Shown: piece by piece, positions 8,380 through 16,269 of the stretch | How positions within the stretch are numbered: the first letter of the stretch is position 1 | Layout of the letters: each line of letters starts with the position of its first letter | IMG/VR virus record: IMGVR_UViG_3300009506_000270 | Span: 1-30,860 of that record | Direction: 5' to 3' (one strand) | DNA length: 30,860 nt | Source of the DNA: a virus | Program-made: the position numbers and the translations under genes | Notes under the pieces: model-generated | Databases searched by the model: none | Told to the model about the DNA's origin: nothing | What the model saw: only the letters and a program-made list of their open reading frames with translations

Positions 8380-8931
8380 ATGAGTGATTACACAAAGAGC
8401 ACGAACTTCACGGCGAAGGATACCGCGCACGATACGATCCTCGGCGCGGACTTCGACACGGAGCTGAGTGCGGTGCAGAACATGAGCACCACGAAGGCGA
8501 ACAAGGTAAGCTCGCCCACTACGGATAACATCGCCAAGCTAACCGGCACGGGTGACGTAGCAGACTCCGGTATTGGCGCGGCCAACGTAGCTGACGTGAG
8601 CGACACGGTGATCTTCCAGAAGGATGCGGTGTTCGACGCGGTGGTCTCCACTTCGGGAGGTACAGGCACGATCGACTTCTCGGCAGGCAACAAGCAGACA
8701 CGAACGCAGACTGCGAATGGTACACTCACGTTTACTGCTCCGGGTGGTCCCTGCTCTCTAGTGCTGAAGGTGCTGAACAGCGGCGGCTCCCGCACGATCA
8801 CATGGCCCGCAACGGTCAAGTGGCCGGGTGGTGTTACTCCAACGCCGTCAGCGACAAGTAAGTATGATGTCTACTCGTTCTTCTACGACGGAACTAACTA
8901 CTGGGGCGCGGCAGCGTTAAACTACACATGA
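8380..8931 (+). CDS. Tail appendage protein
   Basis: The 183-aa protein is rich in Thr, Ser, Asp and Gly, like short phage fibre or adaptor proteins. The N-terminus (MSDYTKSTNFTAKDTAHDTILGADFDTELSAVQ) matches a common opening of podovirus tail appendages in which a TKxxxFxxKD segment precedes an interaction helix. The C-terminus ends SKYDVYSFFYDGTNYWGAAALNYT, a beta ending typical of trimeric fibre tips. It begins 1 bp after the nozzle gene and overlaps the next gene by ATGA. It is probably an accessory fibre or an attachment point for one. Confidence 0.65.
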   Translation: MSDYTKSTNFTAKDTAHDTILGADFDTELSAVQNMSTTKANKVSSPTTDNIAKLTGTGDVADSGIGAANVADVSDTVIFQKDAVFDAVVSTSGGTGTIDFSAGNKQTRTQTANGTLTFTAPGGPCSLVLKVLNSGGSRTITWPATVKWPGGVTPTPSATSKYDVYSFFYDGTNYWGAAALNYT

Positions 8932-9545
8932 GCACCGTAGCCAATACTAATGCCACAACGGAGTATCGGTACATAGCTGGACCCTCCGATATAACGCCGG
9001 TCGCAACGACTTACGATACGGCACTTTGCGTGTGGCAGCGCTCCGGGTCAGGCTATCGGGCGTATGAAGCCTTCCTCGCGTTCGACGTGTCGAGCATACC
9101 GCTGGGGTCGAAGATAGTCTCGGCCACTCTGAAGCTGAACGGCATTGACTACGCAACGAACCCAAACTCGCAGGACATCGAAGTATTCGTGGCTGGTAAC
9201 TGGGATGGTGTAGCTACTCTCGCGACGAGTCACTGGGATGACTTGTCAGCACTCAGCTCAAGCGACTGGGCTACTGATGCAAACTACTCGTTCCCTACCG
9301 GATCATACGGCGACGTGACGAACAACCTTACCGCCGCCTCGATTGCCACCTTGCAGGCAGCAGTTGAGCCGGGTGGTAGTGGTGTACTTCCCTTCATGCT
9401 GGCGAATACATACGCCGTTGCTGGTACGGGTGGACTTTCGTTTGATACGTGGCAGGCGGCAGTAGACGTGACCGCTGTTCCTGTTCTTGCTATAACTTAT
9501 GAACCGGCTGGTGGCATGGGTATTGCCCTCGGCGCTAACTTTTAA
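8928..9545 (+). CDS. Appendage protein with DNRLRE/CBM-like beta domain
   Basis: The 205-aa protein shares ATGA with the upstream stop. Residues about 46-70 (EAFLAFDVSSIPLGSKIVSATLKLNG) follow the pattern of DNRLRE-type, carbohydrate-binding-like jelly rolls, where (L/F)xFDLSSIPxGAxIxSAxLxL is the hallmark. Later strands (DTWQAAVDVTAVPVLAITYEP) fit the same fold. In a tail operon this suggests binding to a surface glycan or decoration of the fibre; that role is inferred. No catalytic residues stand out. The protein ends MGIALGANF just before the ribosome site of the ejection-protein genes. Confidence 0.65.
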   Translation: MSTVANTNATTEYRYIAGPSDITPVATTYDTALCVWQRSGSGYRAYEAFLAFDVSSIPLGSKIVSATLKLNGIDYATNPNSQDIEVFVAGNWDGVATLATSHWDDLSALSSSDWATDANYSFPTGSYGDVTNNLTAASIATLQAAVEPGGSGVLPFMLANTYAVAGTGGLSFDTWQAAVDVTAVPVLAITYEPAGGMGIALGANF

Positions 9546-9554
9546 GGAGGCACC

Positions 9555-10508
9555 ATGTCTGGAGCTAACATCATTCGCCGCGAGAGCGAACAGGCTGCCA
9601 AGGCAATCGGTCAAGGTACTGGTCCGGTAGACTTGGGTGTGCAGGGTCTCGGCAATCTGTCGTGGGCCGACAACAAGCCCATCTATACAGCAGACCCAGC
9701 GACTCAGGCTTTAGGTGGCGCGTACCGGGGCTTGCTTGGTCAACTGTCCGGCACACTGCCGGGTATGGCACAGCAGGCCGCGCAGTTTGCGGGCCGGGCG
9801 CAAGGTGCTTCGGGCAGCTTGTTCGATCAGCTCAACCAGTTCGATCCGATCGCCGCCGCGCAGGAACGCTTCGGCAACCTGCAGCAAGTGATAGCACCGC
9901 AGCGTGCAGCACAGCAGGATCAGCTCGATCTTCGTCTGTTGCAGCAGGGTCGCCTCGGTGGCCGGGCTGGTAACGAACTGACGGCAGCTCTTGCCGGTGA
10001 GCAGCAGAGGCAGGATGTATCGCTGGCTGACCAGCTCTACGGTCAGGCGGAGCAATCGCAGCGCAACATGCTAGCCGATGCGCTCGCCGCAGGCGGAGCA
10101 GCTAACACCGCATACGGTGGGCTGTTTGGTCAGCTTGGTCAGGCGGGTCAGGGCATGCAGACCGCATACGCTCAGCCGTTCTCACAACTGTTGAACATGA
10201 GCACGGGTATTGGCAACAACCTGCTTCAGCAGCAGCTCGCACGCTCGCAGGGTATCAACGCTTACAATACCGCTATCGCGGGCAGCTCCGGCGCAAGCAA
10301 GGGCATGTTCGGGCAGATGGCTCCGGGCCTGCTTCAGGGTGGACTCATGGCGGCGGGCACCATCTTCGGTGGGCCGATGGGTGCCGCTGCGGCGGGTGCT
10401 CTTGGCGGCATGGGCGGTAACACGATGACCCCAAGCGCAGGGCAAGCGGCCATGTTCGGTGGCAGCCCTTACGGTCAGGGTTCTTTCTGGAATACGATGG
10501 GGAGCTAA
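9555..10508 (+). CDS. Internal virion / DNA-ejection protein (first of three)
   Basis: This 317-aa protein is Gln/Ala/Gly-rich and largely helical, with AAQERFGNLQQVIAPQRAAQQDQLDLRL and later QSQRNMLADALAAGG segments. It ends with a small-residue hydrophobic stretch (GLLQGGLMAAGTIFGG then GAAAAGALGG, about 262-290) that could insert in a membrane. Position and composition match podovirus internal core proteins (P22 gp7/gp20/gp16 or T7 gp14-16 roles), which leave the head and form the conduit for DNA through the cell envelope. An AAGGAGG site precedes the ATG. Individual homology is not recognised; the call is from order and architecture. Confidence 0.7.
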   Translation: MSGANIIRRESEQAAKAIGQGTGPVDLGVQGLGNLSWADNKPIYTADPATQALGGAYRGLLGQLSGTLPGMAQQAAQFAGRAQGASGSLFDQLNQFDPIAAAQERFGNLQQVIAPQRAAQQDQLDLRLLQQGRLGGRAGNELTAALAGEQQRQDVSLADQLYGQAEQSQRNMLADALAAGGAANTAYGGLFGQLGQAGQGMQTAYAQPFSQLLNMSTGIGNNLLQQQLARSQGINAYNTAIAGSSGASKGMFGQMAPGLLQGGLMAAGTIFGGPMGAAAAGALGGMGGNTMTPSAGQAAMFGGSPYGQGSFWNTMGS

Positions 10509-10509
10509 C

Positions 10510-11532
10510 ATGGCGGGACTATTCGACAGCTTGGGTAATGACCCGTTGCTGGCCGCTCGACTGGCGGATCAGAAGCGGCAGCAGGAACTTATGCAGACCG
10601 CTTCCGCTGGGTTCTCCGATCCTTGGGGCAAGGTGGGCGCCACGGCTGGTGCCCTCCTCGGCTCGCTCGGCGCACGCTGGGCGAATCAGAAGCTCGGCTA
10701 CGTGTCGCCTGAGATGCAGATGGCACAGAAGCAGACCGACGTTATCAAGGCATTGCAGGGTGCAGACCTGTCCACAAGCGCAGGACTCACCGATGCAGCT
10801 AAGTCCGTGCGCGACCTCGGCGACAACGTGACCGCACTGAAGCTGGCGCAGAAGGCAAGCGAGTACAAGTTAGCGGAAGCTAAGCTGGCTCGTGAGCAAG
10901 CGCAGCAGCAGAAGGAGACGGAGCTGAAGCAGTGGAATGGATTGCCGGAAGGTGTGAAGTCCGAGATCATTGCGGCGAATCCCAGCAAGGCCGCTGAGTA
11001 CGGGGGCATCACAGACCCGAAGCAGCTCAAGGCTATTCAGGACAGCATAGCAGAACGCAATGCTTTCCAGAAGGCGAAGCTGGAGAAGGCAGCCAAAGAC
11101 TTGAAGAAGACTACCGGCGTGGATGTAACCGGCAAGGACGAGGCGCTTGCTCTGAGCTTCATCAAGAGCGCGACGAAGCAGGCCGATTGGGGCAGCGGCA
11201 TCAAAGAGAAGGACATGGAAGCCCCGAGTAAGTGGCTGGCCTATGAGTACAAGTCTCTTGAAGCCGCCGCTCGTGATCGCGGCGAGACGATTAACCCAAC
11301 CGCACTTATGCAGCAGGCATGGCAGAACTCCCTGAGTAACGGAGTGATCCGTATGGATAAGGGCTGGTGGGGACACAACCTGTCGGTTGACGCGAATGCT
11401 GCGAGCGCTCCGGCTGCACCTGCAGCAGAGGCCGCGCCTGCGGTAACTCCGCGACAAGCGCCCGATGGCAACTGGTATACACCCGACCCTGCAAGGCCGG
11501 GAAAGTATCTTATGGTTCCAGCACCCAAGTAA
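10510..11532 (+). CDS. Internal virion / DNA-ejection protein (second of three)
   Basis: I chose ATG 10510, one base after the TAA of the previous gene, with GGGGAGC just upstream. The frame is open to 10459 but that part overlaps the upstream gene. The 340-aa product starts MAGLFDSLGNDPLLAARLADQ and has a long charged helical middle (AEAKLAREQAQQQKETELKQW, then KLEKAAKDLKK). It ends in an Ala/Pro linker (about 297-317) and a short aromatic tail. Such helical proteins between the first core protein and the large lysozyme-bearing one are typical ejection proteins. There is no membrane segment. Confidence 0.7.
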   Translation: MAGLFDSLGNDPLLAARLADQKRQQELMQTASAGFSDPWGKVGATAGALLGSLGARWANQKLGYVSPEMQMAQKQTDVIKALQGADLSTSAGLTDAAKSVRDLGDNVTALKLAQKASEYKLAEAKLAREQAQQQKETELKQWNGLPEGVKSEIIAANPSKAAEYGGITDPKQLKAIQDSIAERNAFQKAKLEKAAKDLKKTTGVDVTGKDEALALSFIKSATKQADWGSGIKEKDMEAPSKWLAYEYKSLEAAARDRGETINPTALMQQAWQNSLSNGVIRMDKGWWGHNLSVDANAASAPAAPAAEAAPAVTPRQAPDGNWYTPDPARPGKYLMVPAPK

Positions 11533-11544
11533 TTAGGAGGCCAC

Positions 11545-14500
11545 ATGGCTGAAGGTACACCTGTAGAATATGATCCGTTTGCTGGCGCACCCGTGCCGGT
11601 AGACCATGATCCGTTCGCGGCTAGTGCAGGTCCCACGCCGGTCGAGTACGATCCGTTTGCGTCTGTCCCTAAGGACATTCCTGCGGACCTTCCATTGACA
11701 GACGAGGAGCTGGCGGCACAGGGGCAGAAGCCGGACATGAAGAAGCCGGAAGCCTCTGTTCCCGAGAAGATCAAAGGCACGGCGGAAGCTACCGCCGCGC
11801 TCGTTTCGGGTGCCACTACTGGTGCGATCGGTGGGGTGAAGGGCTTTGCTACTGGATTGGCACACGAGATACTGAACGGCACGTTCGGGACTCAGGAATC
11901 GGTTGACCGGGTAGCCAATAGTATGGAACAGGGCATGGCGAACTGGACGTTCGCACCTCGGACGGCGGAAGGTCAGCGACAGACGCAGGCGCTTGGTGAG
12001 TGGGTAGGCGAGAACGTCCCGGCTGTTATGCCGATGGGCGTGGAGCTGGAAGTCGCAACGCGCATGGCTACTCCGCTGGCGCGTGTACAGGCCGGAAAGG
12101 TAACGAAGTGGGTGGGAGATCGTGTCAAGAAGAAGGGCGTGATCGACGTGCCTGAAGTGGAAGCTGAGCTGCAGAAGGCGAAGCTGCCCGTGCCGGACGA
12201 CAGTGCTCTGCGTAAGATGACGGAACAGATGGACGAGCTGCGTGTGCAGCAGGCGGTTGAGGAACACGCTGCCACTCTGGCAAAGCGTGAGAAGGAACTT
12301 GCGAGCGCTCCGGCTGAGCAGGCCAAGCTGTTCAATCGCGCCATGACGGACGCTGAGCGTAAGGCTGTGGCAGACTATAAGGCTACTCCGGTGGATGTTG
12401 CCCGGCTGCGTGCCCGTGATCGTCAGCGGCAGTTGGCTGAGCTGGAGCTGAAGCTGCGCACGGAGCAGGAGCGTCATGCTGTAGCGCAGAAGACGTATCA
12501 GGAAGCGTTGAAGCTGCAGAAGGAAACAGAGGCAAAGCAACTGGTGATCGACGCTGGTACTGGCGGCAACGTGATCCACGGTCGCGCTACTCCCTCGAAG
12601 CTGAGCACTATACTCAATGATGTGCAGTCTCGCGTAGAGCAGATCAGCCCTGAGTTGGGTATGGCATTGCGGCGTGTAACGCAGCGGACTGCCACGCGCA
12701 CCAATGATGCGATCAAGCAGTTCGATAAGTTCTACGGATCACAGCAGTACAAGTCGCTGAGCAAGAACACCAAAGCTATGCTCGACGAAGCGTTGGCTAA
12801 CGGCGATACGGAACTTACGGACAGCATACTGGCAAGTCGTGAGGGATTGGCAGACCTGTACCACAAGAACGTGCGCAAGCCGCTGGAAGCGGTGCAGAAA
12901 GAACGCATTGCCGGTGGACAGGACGGCTTCATTGAATCGTACTTCCCGCGCGTTGTCCGCGACGTGAAGGGACTGCGCAAGGCGCTAGGTCGGGAGAATG
13001 GAGACAAGCTGCGTCAAGCGCTGGCCGACGCGCAGCGAGAGAAGAACGCGACCACACACGCTGGTCCGCTGACTGAGCAAGAGATTGCTTCTGTTGTCGG
13101 GCGCATGGTGGGCGGGCGTCCGGTCAAGGTGCTGAAGGATCGGCGCATTCGTGCTGTGACGCCGGAGCTGCGCAAGTACTACTCCAGTAGCCGCGACGCA
13201 TTGATCGACTACTTCCACAACCACAACGCGGGTAAGGCAACAAAGGAGTTCTTCGACAATACACTCGGGTATGAAACGAAGCTGGGCGAAACGGTTGACG
13301 CCAACAAGCTGACTAAGATCATAGGCAACTCGATCAAGGCCGGTACGCTCACGGGAGAGCAGGCCGACGAGTTAGTGCCGCTGCTCGCGGCTCAGTTCGG
13401 TATCGGTCGCCACGGAGTAGGCGGAACCCAGCATGCGTTTAAGAACCTGTTTACGATGGGAACCCTCGGTAGCCCGCTGTCTACGCTTACGCAGTTCGGC
13501 GACTTGGCTCCGGTGATGAAGCAGATGGGTGTGGTAGATACCTTCCGCGCCATGCTGCCTAGCAACCGGGCGTTGTCGGTGTACGACGTAGGTGTGCGTG
13601 AACTGAGCAAGGACTTGCGTACTGCGCACGGGACTGCGCTTGCTGTTCGGCGTGTGCTCCGGGCTATCAAGTTCGACCAGCTCGATACAGTCATGGCGAA
13701 GACGGGCGTGAATGCCTCGTTCTTGAAGTGGCGAAAGGCTGCAAAGAACATTACGCCGGAGTTGACTCGGAAGCTGAATGATCTGTTCGGTGAGGATGCG
13801 GCGGCGGTGACTCGGGACTTGCAGAAGGGAGAGTTGACCGATAACGTGAAGTCATTGCTCTTGTGGGACATGGGCAAGATCAGGCCGGTGGGAAGGGAAG
13901 ACATGCCGCTGTTCTATCAGCAGCATCCTAACTTGCGGTGGGCCTTCAGCTTGCAGTCGTGGACGCTGAAGCAGTTGAACCTTATGCGCAACCAAGCGTT
14001 CGAGGACATGCGATTGGGTAGGAAGTCTGAAGCTGTCAAGAACTTCTTAGCGTTCACGGTGCTCATGGGAATTACCAACGGCATCACACAGGACGCCAAG
14101 GACTTCATCCGGGGGAAGGAGATCGACCCCATGAGTAACTTTGTGACGGGTGCGTTCTCGCTTGGTATGTCTGGCAAGTACGTGATCGACGCATTGAATC
14201 GTGGCAAGGGTGAGCAGGCTATCGGCTCGATCATCCCGGTCGTAGGCATTGGCATCGACGCAATGCAGAACGCATGGAGCGGATTCGTTACGGGCCAGAA
14301 GCCGATGGATGACGCAGTAATAGAGATGTTCCCGGCCACTCGTAACTGGAAGGCGCTGTTCGACTCAGGCATCCCGCAGGGTATCGCGGGAGCTGCGTTG
14401 AACATGGTCATGCCGGAAGCGGGCGCAGCTTATGCTCCGCCTGCCAACTACTCGGCTGTCCCTAAGGACGCTACGCCTCTGGCTCCGCAGCCGGTAGCGG

Positions 14501-15060
14501 CAGAGAACAACCTGCCTGCTGGCTGGGAGCCTCTGGCTGATCCGTTCGGTGGCGGGCCTAAGACTCGCGTGCGGAGAATCACTACGCCAAAGTCCGCACC
14601 TGTTGCGGAGAAGTTCAAGGCGAGCAAGGAACTGCTAGTCGATCGGGAGGGTGATGTAGGTGAGACGTACCAACACAAGATGGCAGACGGCACGCTTGAC
14701 AAGCCCACGGCTGGCATCGGTCACGTCCTCAGTGAGACGGAGCTTAAGAAGTACCCGGTCGGTACGCCGATCCCTCAGGCTGTACGTGATGAATGGTTCA
14801 AGAAGGACAGCGCTAAGGCATTTGCGGCGGCGCAGAAGCAGGCAAAGGAGATTGGCCGACCGGACATGGTGCCGGTACTAACCTCTGTCAACTTCCAGCT
14901 CGGGACGGACTGGAATGGCAAGTTCAAAAAGACGTGGAAGTTACTCAAGGATGGGCAGTGGCTAGAGGCCGCTGATGAAGCAGCTCGATCGAAGTGGAAC
15001 GAGCAGACTCCGGTCAGGGTGCAGGACTTTCAACGTGCGATCCGTGAGGGGATCGAGTAG
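11545..15060 (+). CDS. Large internal virion protein with C-terminal GH24-type lysozyme domain
   Basis: The 1171-aa protein is the largest in the window. Three VEYDPFA-like repeats occupy residues 6-40. A long helical body (about 200-330) is Glu/Gln/Lys-rich. A Pro-rich linker lies at about 968-1025. The last ~140 residues resemble T4-type (GH24) lysozymes, with E1035 in DREG as the likely catalytic Glu and T1055-H1060 (TAGIGH) matching the TIGIGH motif. It would digest peptidoglycan during DNA injection, as in T7 gp16-like core proteins. Since no other endolysin is visible, a role in lysis is possible. Two dispersed palindromes encode VPKD at residues 41-44 and 972-975, both beside the linkers. 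Confidence 0.8.
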   Translation: MAEGTPVEYDPFAGAPVPVDHDPFAASAGPTPVEYDPFASVPKDIPADLPLTDEELAAQGQKPDMKKPEASVPEKIKGTAEATAALVSGATTGAIGGVKGFATGLAHEILNGTFGTQESVDRVANSMEQGMANWTFAPRTAEGQRQTQALGEWVGENVPAVMPMGVELEVATRMATPLARVQAGKVTKWVGDRVKKKGVIDVPEVEAELQKAKLPVPDDSALRKMTEQMDELRVQQAVEEHAATLAKREKELASAPAEQAKLFNRAMTDAERKAVADYKATPVDVARLRARDRQRQLAELELKLRTEQERHAVAQKTYQEALKLQKETEAKQLVIDAGTGGNVIHGRATPSKLSTILNDVQSRVEQISPELGMALRRVTQRTATRTNDAIKQFDKFYGSQQYKSLSKNTKAMLDEALANGDTELTDSILASREGLADLYHKNVRKPLEAVQKERIAGGQDGFIESYFPRVVRDVKGLRKALGRENGDKLRQALADAQREKNATTHAGPLTEQEIASVVGRMVGGRPVKVLKDRRIRAVTPELRKYYSSSRDALIDYFHNHNAGKATKEFFDNTLGYETKLGETVDANKLTKIIGNSIKAGTLTGEQADELVPLLAAQFGIGRHGVGGTQHAFKNLFTMGTLGSPLSTLTQFGDLAPVMKQMGVVDTFRAMLPSNRALSVYDVGVRELSKDLRTAHGTALAVRRVLRAIKFDQLDTVMAKTGVNASFLKWRKAAKNITPELTRKLNDLFGEDAAAVTRDLQKGELTDNVKSLLLWDMGKIRPVGREDMPLFYQQHPNLRWAFSLQSWTLKQLNLMRNQAFEDMRLGRKSEAVKNFLAFTVLMGITNGITQDAKDFIRGKEIDPMSNFVTGAFSLGMSGKYVIDALNRGKGEQAIGSIIPVVGIGIDAMQNAWSGFVTGQKPMDDAVIEMFPATRNWKALFDSGIPQGIAGAALNMVMPEAGAAYAPPANYSAVPKDATPLAPQPVAAENNLPAGWEPLADPFGGGPKTRVRRITTPKSAPVAEKFKASKELLVDREGDVGETYQHKMADGTLDKPTAGIGHVLSETELKKYPVGTPIPQAVRDEWFKKDSAKAFAAAQKQAKEIGRPDMVPVLTSVNFQLGTDWNGKFKKTWKLLKDGQWLEAADEAARSKWNEQTPVRVQDFQRAIREGIE
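11665..11676. repeat. Dispersed palindrome, copy 2
   Basis: GTCCCTAAGGAC, exact, in frame as V-P-K-D at residues 41-44 of the large ejection protein, right after the DPFA repeats. Confidence 0.9.
14458..14469. repeat. Dispersed palindrome, copy 3
   Basis: GTCCCTAAGGAC, exact, in frame as V-P-K-D at residues 972-975 of the large ejection protein, in the linker before the lysozyme domain. Confidence 0.9.
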
Positions 15061-15067
15061 GAGAGAC

Positions 15068-15094
15068 GGGGGCCGCAAGGCCCCCTTCTCGTTT
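15068..15094 (+). terminator. Terminator between converging units
   Basis: A perfect 7-bp GGGGGCC/GGCCCCC stem with a GCAA tetraloop (15068-15085) is followed by TTCTCGTTT. It lies 8 bp after the stop of the ejection-protein gene and ends just before the last minus-strand gene, so it most likely ends late transcription. The minus-strand side lacks a T run, so termination in that direction is doubtful. Confidence 0.75.
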
Positions 15095-15098
15095 GTGG

Positions 15099-15377
15099 TT
15101 ACTTCCCTTGGCGCATGGCGATCAGCCGTTCGCGCCCCTGCTCCAGCCTCGTCACGAGTATGGCAGCAGCTTCCTCATGCCCGTTCTGGCGCATGAGTGT
15201 CCCCGCTTCCTTCACTTTATCAAGCAGGAATAGCGCACCATTGGCAGCACGTGTTGCCTGCTGGTGATACCATTCAGCCTGCTTGTACTGCTCGACGCAT
15301 TCTTTCTTGTACCCGTGTGCCATGAGTACTGCGTAACCGGCGATCCCGGCAAGGATGATGATAGCTGCAAGCATCAT
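15099..15377 (-). CDS. Small membrane protein, possible inner-membrane spanin
   Basis: The 92-aa protein has an N-terminal hydrophobic segment (MLAAIIILAGIAGYAVLMA, residues 2-20) with no Cys lipobox, then a soluble helical, charged part (YKQAEWYHQQATRAANG, then KVKEAGTLMRQNG). This N-in, single-anchor, periplasmic-helix layout is that of an inner-membrane spanin (Rz-like), although 92 aa is short and no Pro-rich tail is present. It shares ATGA with the holin-like gene upstream, which supports a lysis role. No outer-membrane partner is clear. Last gene of the minus-strand block, read towards the terminator. Confidence 0.6.
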   Translation of the reverse strand: MMLAAIIILAGIAGYAVLMAHGYKKECVEQYKQAEWYHQQATRAANGALFLLDKVKEAGTLMRQNGHEEAAAILVTRLEQGRERLIAMRQGK

Positions 15378-15787
15378 TGGTGATTACCCCCGTAACCAAA
15401 GTAGAGGCCGACAACAGCGGCCAATGTATGAGTATCAAGCGGAGTGATCGGTACTCCTGCCACTGTGTAGTACACCGTACCTGCGGACGAGGAGAATAAG
15501 CCCCACAAATACGAGACCTCCGGTCCCGACGTAAAGACTACTACGGGTGCGCCACCCAGCGCTGCCAGCTTGGGCAGTAGGATCACAGCAAACACTACCG
15601 TCAGTGCGATCGTCCGGCGTGTGAACTGAAAGGTCTTGGTCCCGCTGTTGCTTCGGTCGATGGCGTTCTGGTTCAGGGACGCAAGCATATCCCTCTGCGC
15701 TCGCGCCTTCGTCTCCAGATACTTGCCAACCATGCCGACTACTGCCGAAGCTCCCATAGTCAGCATTTCCAATGGTATTGGAACCAC
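15374..15787 (-). CDS. Holin-like membrane protein
   Basis: The 137-aa protein begins with a GTG (15787), with GGGGGAT about 5 nt upstream and overlapping the previous stop. An amphipathic N-terminus (MLTMGASAVVGMVGKYLETKARAQ) and a charged middle are followed by two hydrophobic segments (TIALTVVFAVILLPKLAAL, about 60-78; LAAVVGLYFG near the end). The C-terminal TPLDTHTLAAVVGLYFG resembles a phage membrane protein often annotated as a holin or holin-like structural protein. It sits in a lysis-like position beside the spanin-like gene. This is one of two holin candidates in the window, the other being at 4561. Confidence 0.6.
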   Translation of the reverse strand: MVPIPLEMLTMGASAVVGMVGKYLETKARAQRDMLASLNQNAIDRSNSGTKTFQFTRRTIALTVVFAVILLPKLAALGGAPVVVFTSGPEVSYLWGLFSSSAGTVYYTVAGVPITPLDTHTLAAVVGLYFGYGGNHQ

Positions 15788-15789
15788 GG

Positions 15790-16269
15790 CTAATCCCCCC
15801 GATGCTGCACGCTGACAGCATCATACACGTCGCCAGCACCGTCGCGAGTGAGACCGATGTACGAGCCATTGTCAGCAGCCCCGATCTTCAAGGGTATGAT
15901 GTCCAGCGAGAGCGGCAGCGAGGGCCGCAGCGCTGCGAAAGGGTCGGACAGCGGCACCTCCGGTGCCGCCTGCTTCTCCAGCGTCTTCTCCAGCATAGCC
16001 AGCGCACGCCATGCCACCTTGGCAAGATGGGGCACGCCGTCCGTATCCATAGGCACGTTGGCCGCATGGTCGGTGAGGTGTCGCATCAGGGCATCCAGCT
16101 CGTCCCCCGACTTACTGCGATCCCAATGGAGCGGGGAGCCGGGGTTGTGCTGGTCGTTGCCGATCTTTGAGAGACGAGCCACTTCTGCCAGCGCGTTGGG
16201 AAAGTAGGCAATGCAGCCTGAGTAGATCGGGATTGCTTTGCGTTCTTGTGCATCAGTAGGTAAACTCAT
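15790..16269 (-). CDS. dATP/dGTP diphosphohydrolase N-terminal-domain (DUF5664-type) protein
   Basis: The 159-aa protein has the pattern RKAIPIYSGCIAYFPNALAEVA, then SKIGNDQHNPGSPLHW, then DALMRHL and PHLAKVAWRALAMLE (about residues 11-99). This matches a small helical phage domain annotated as dATP/dGTP diphosphohydrolase, N-terminal. A link to nucleotide-pool management is family knowledge and uncertain; no catalytic proof is visible here. The last 50 residues look unlike the domain and are probably flexible. It overlaps the upstream gene by ATGA, and its stop lies within the ribosome site of the holin-like gene. Confidence 0.65.
   Translation of the reverse strand: MSLPTDAQERKAIPIYSGCIAYFPNALAEVARLSKIGNDQHNPGSPLHWDRSKSGDELDALMRHLTDHAANVPMDTDGVPHLAKVAWRALAMLEKTLEKQAAPEVPLSDPFAALRPSLPLSLDIIPLKIGAADNGSYIGLTRDGAGDVYDAVSVQHRGD

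Noticed and set aside
15790-16269. Possible 2-aminoadenine (Z) genome, from the dATP/dGTP-diphosphohydrolase domain
   Set aside because: No PurZ-like synthetase is visible and the polymerase shows no marker I could tie to Z genomes; this domain is common in phages with normal DNA.
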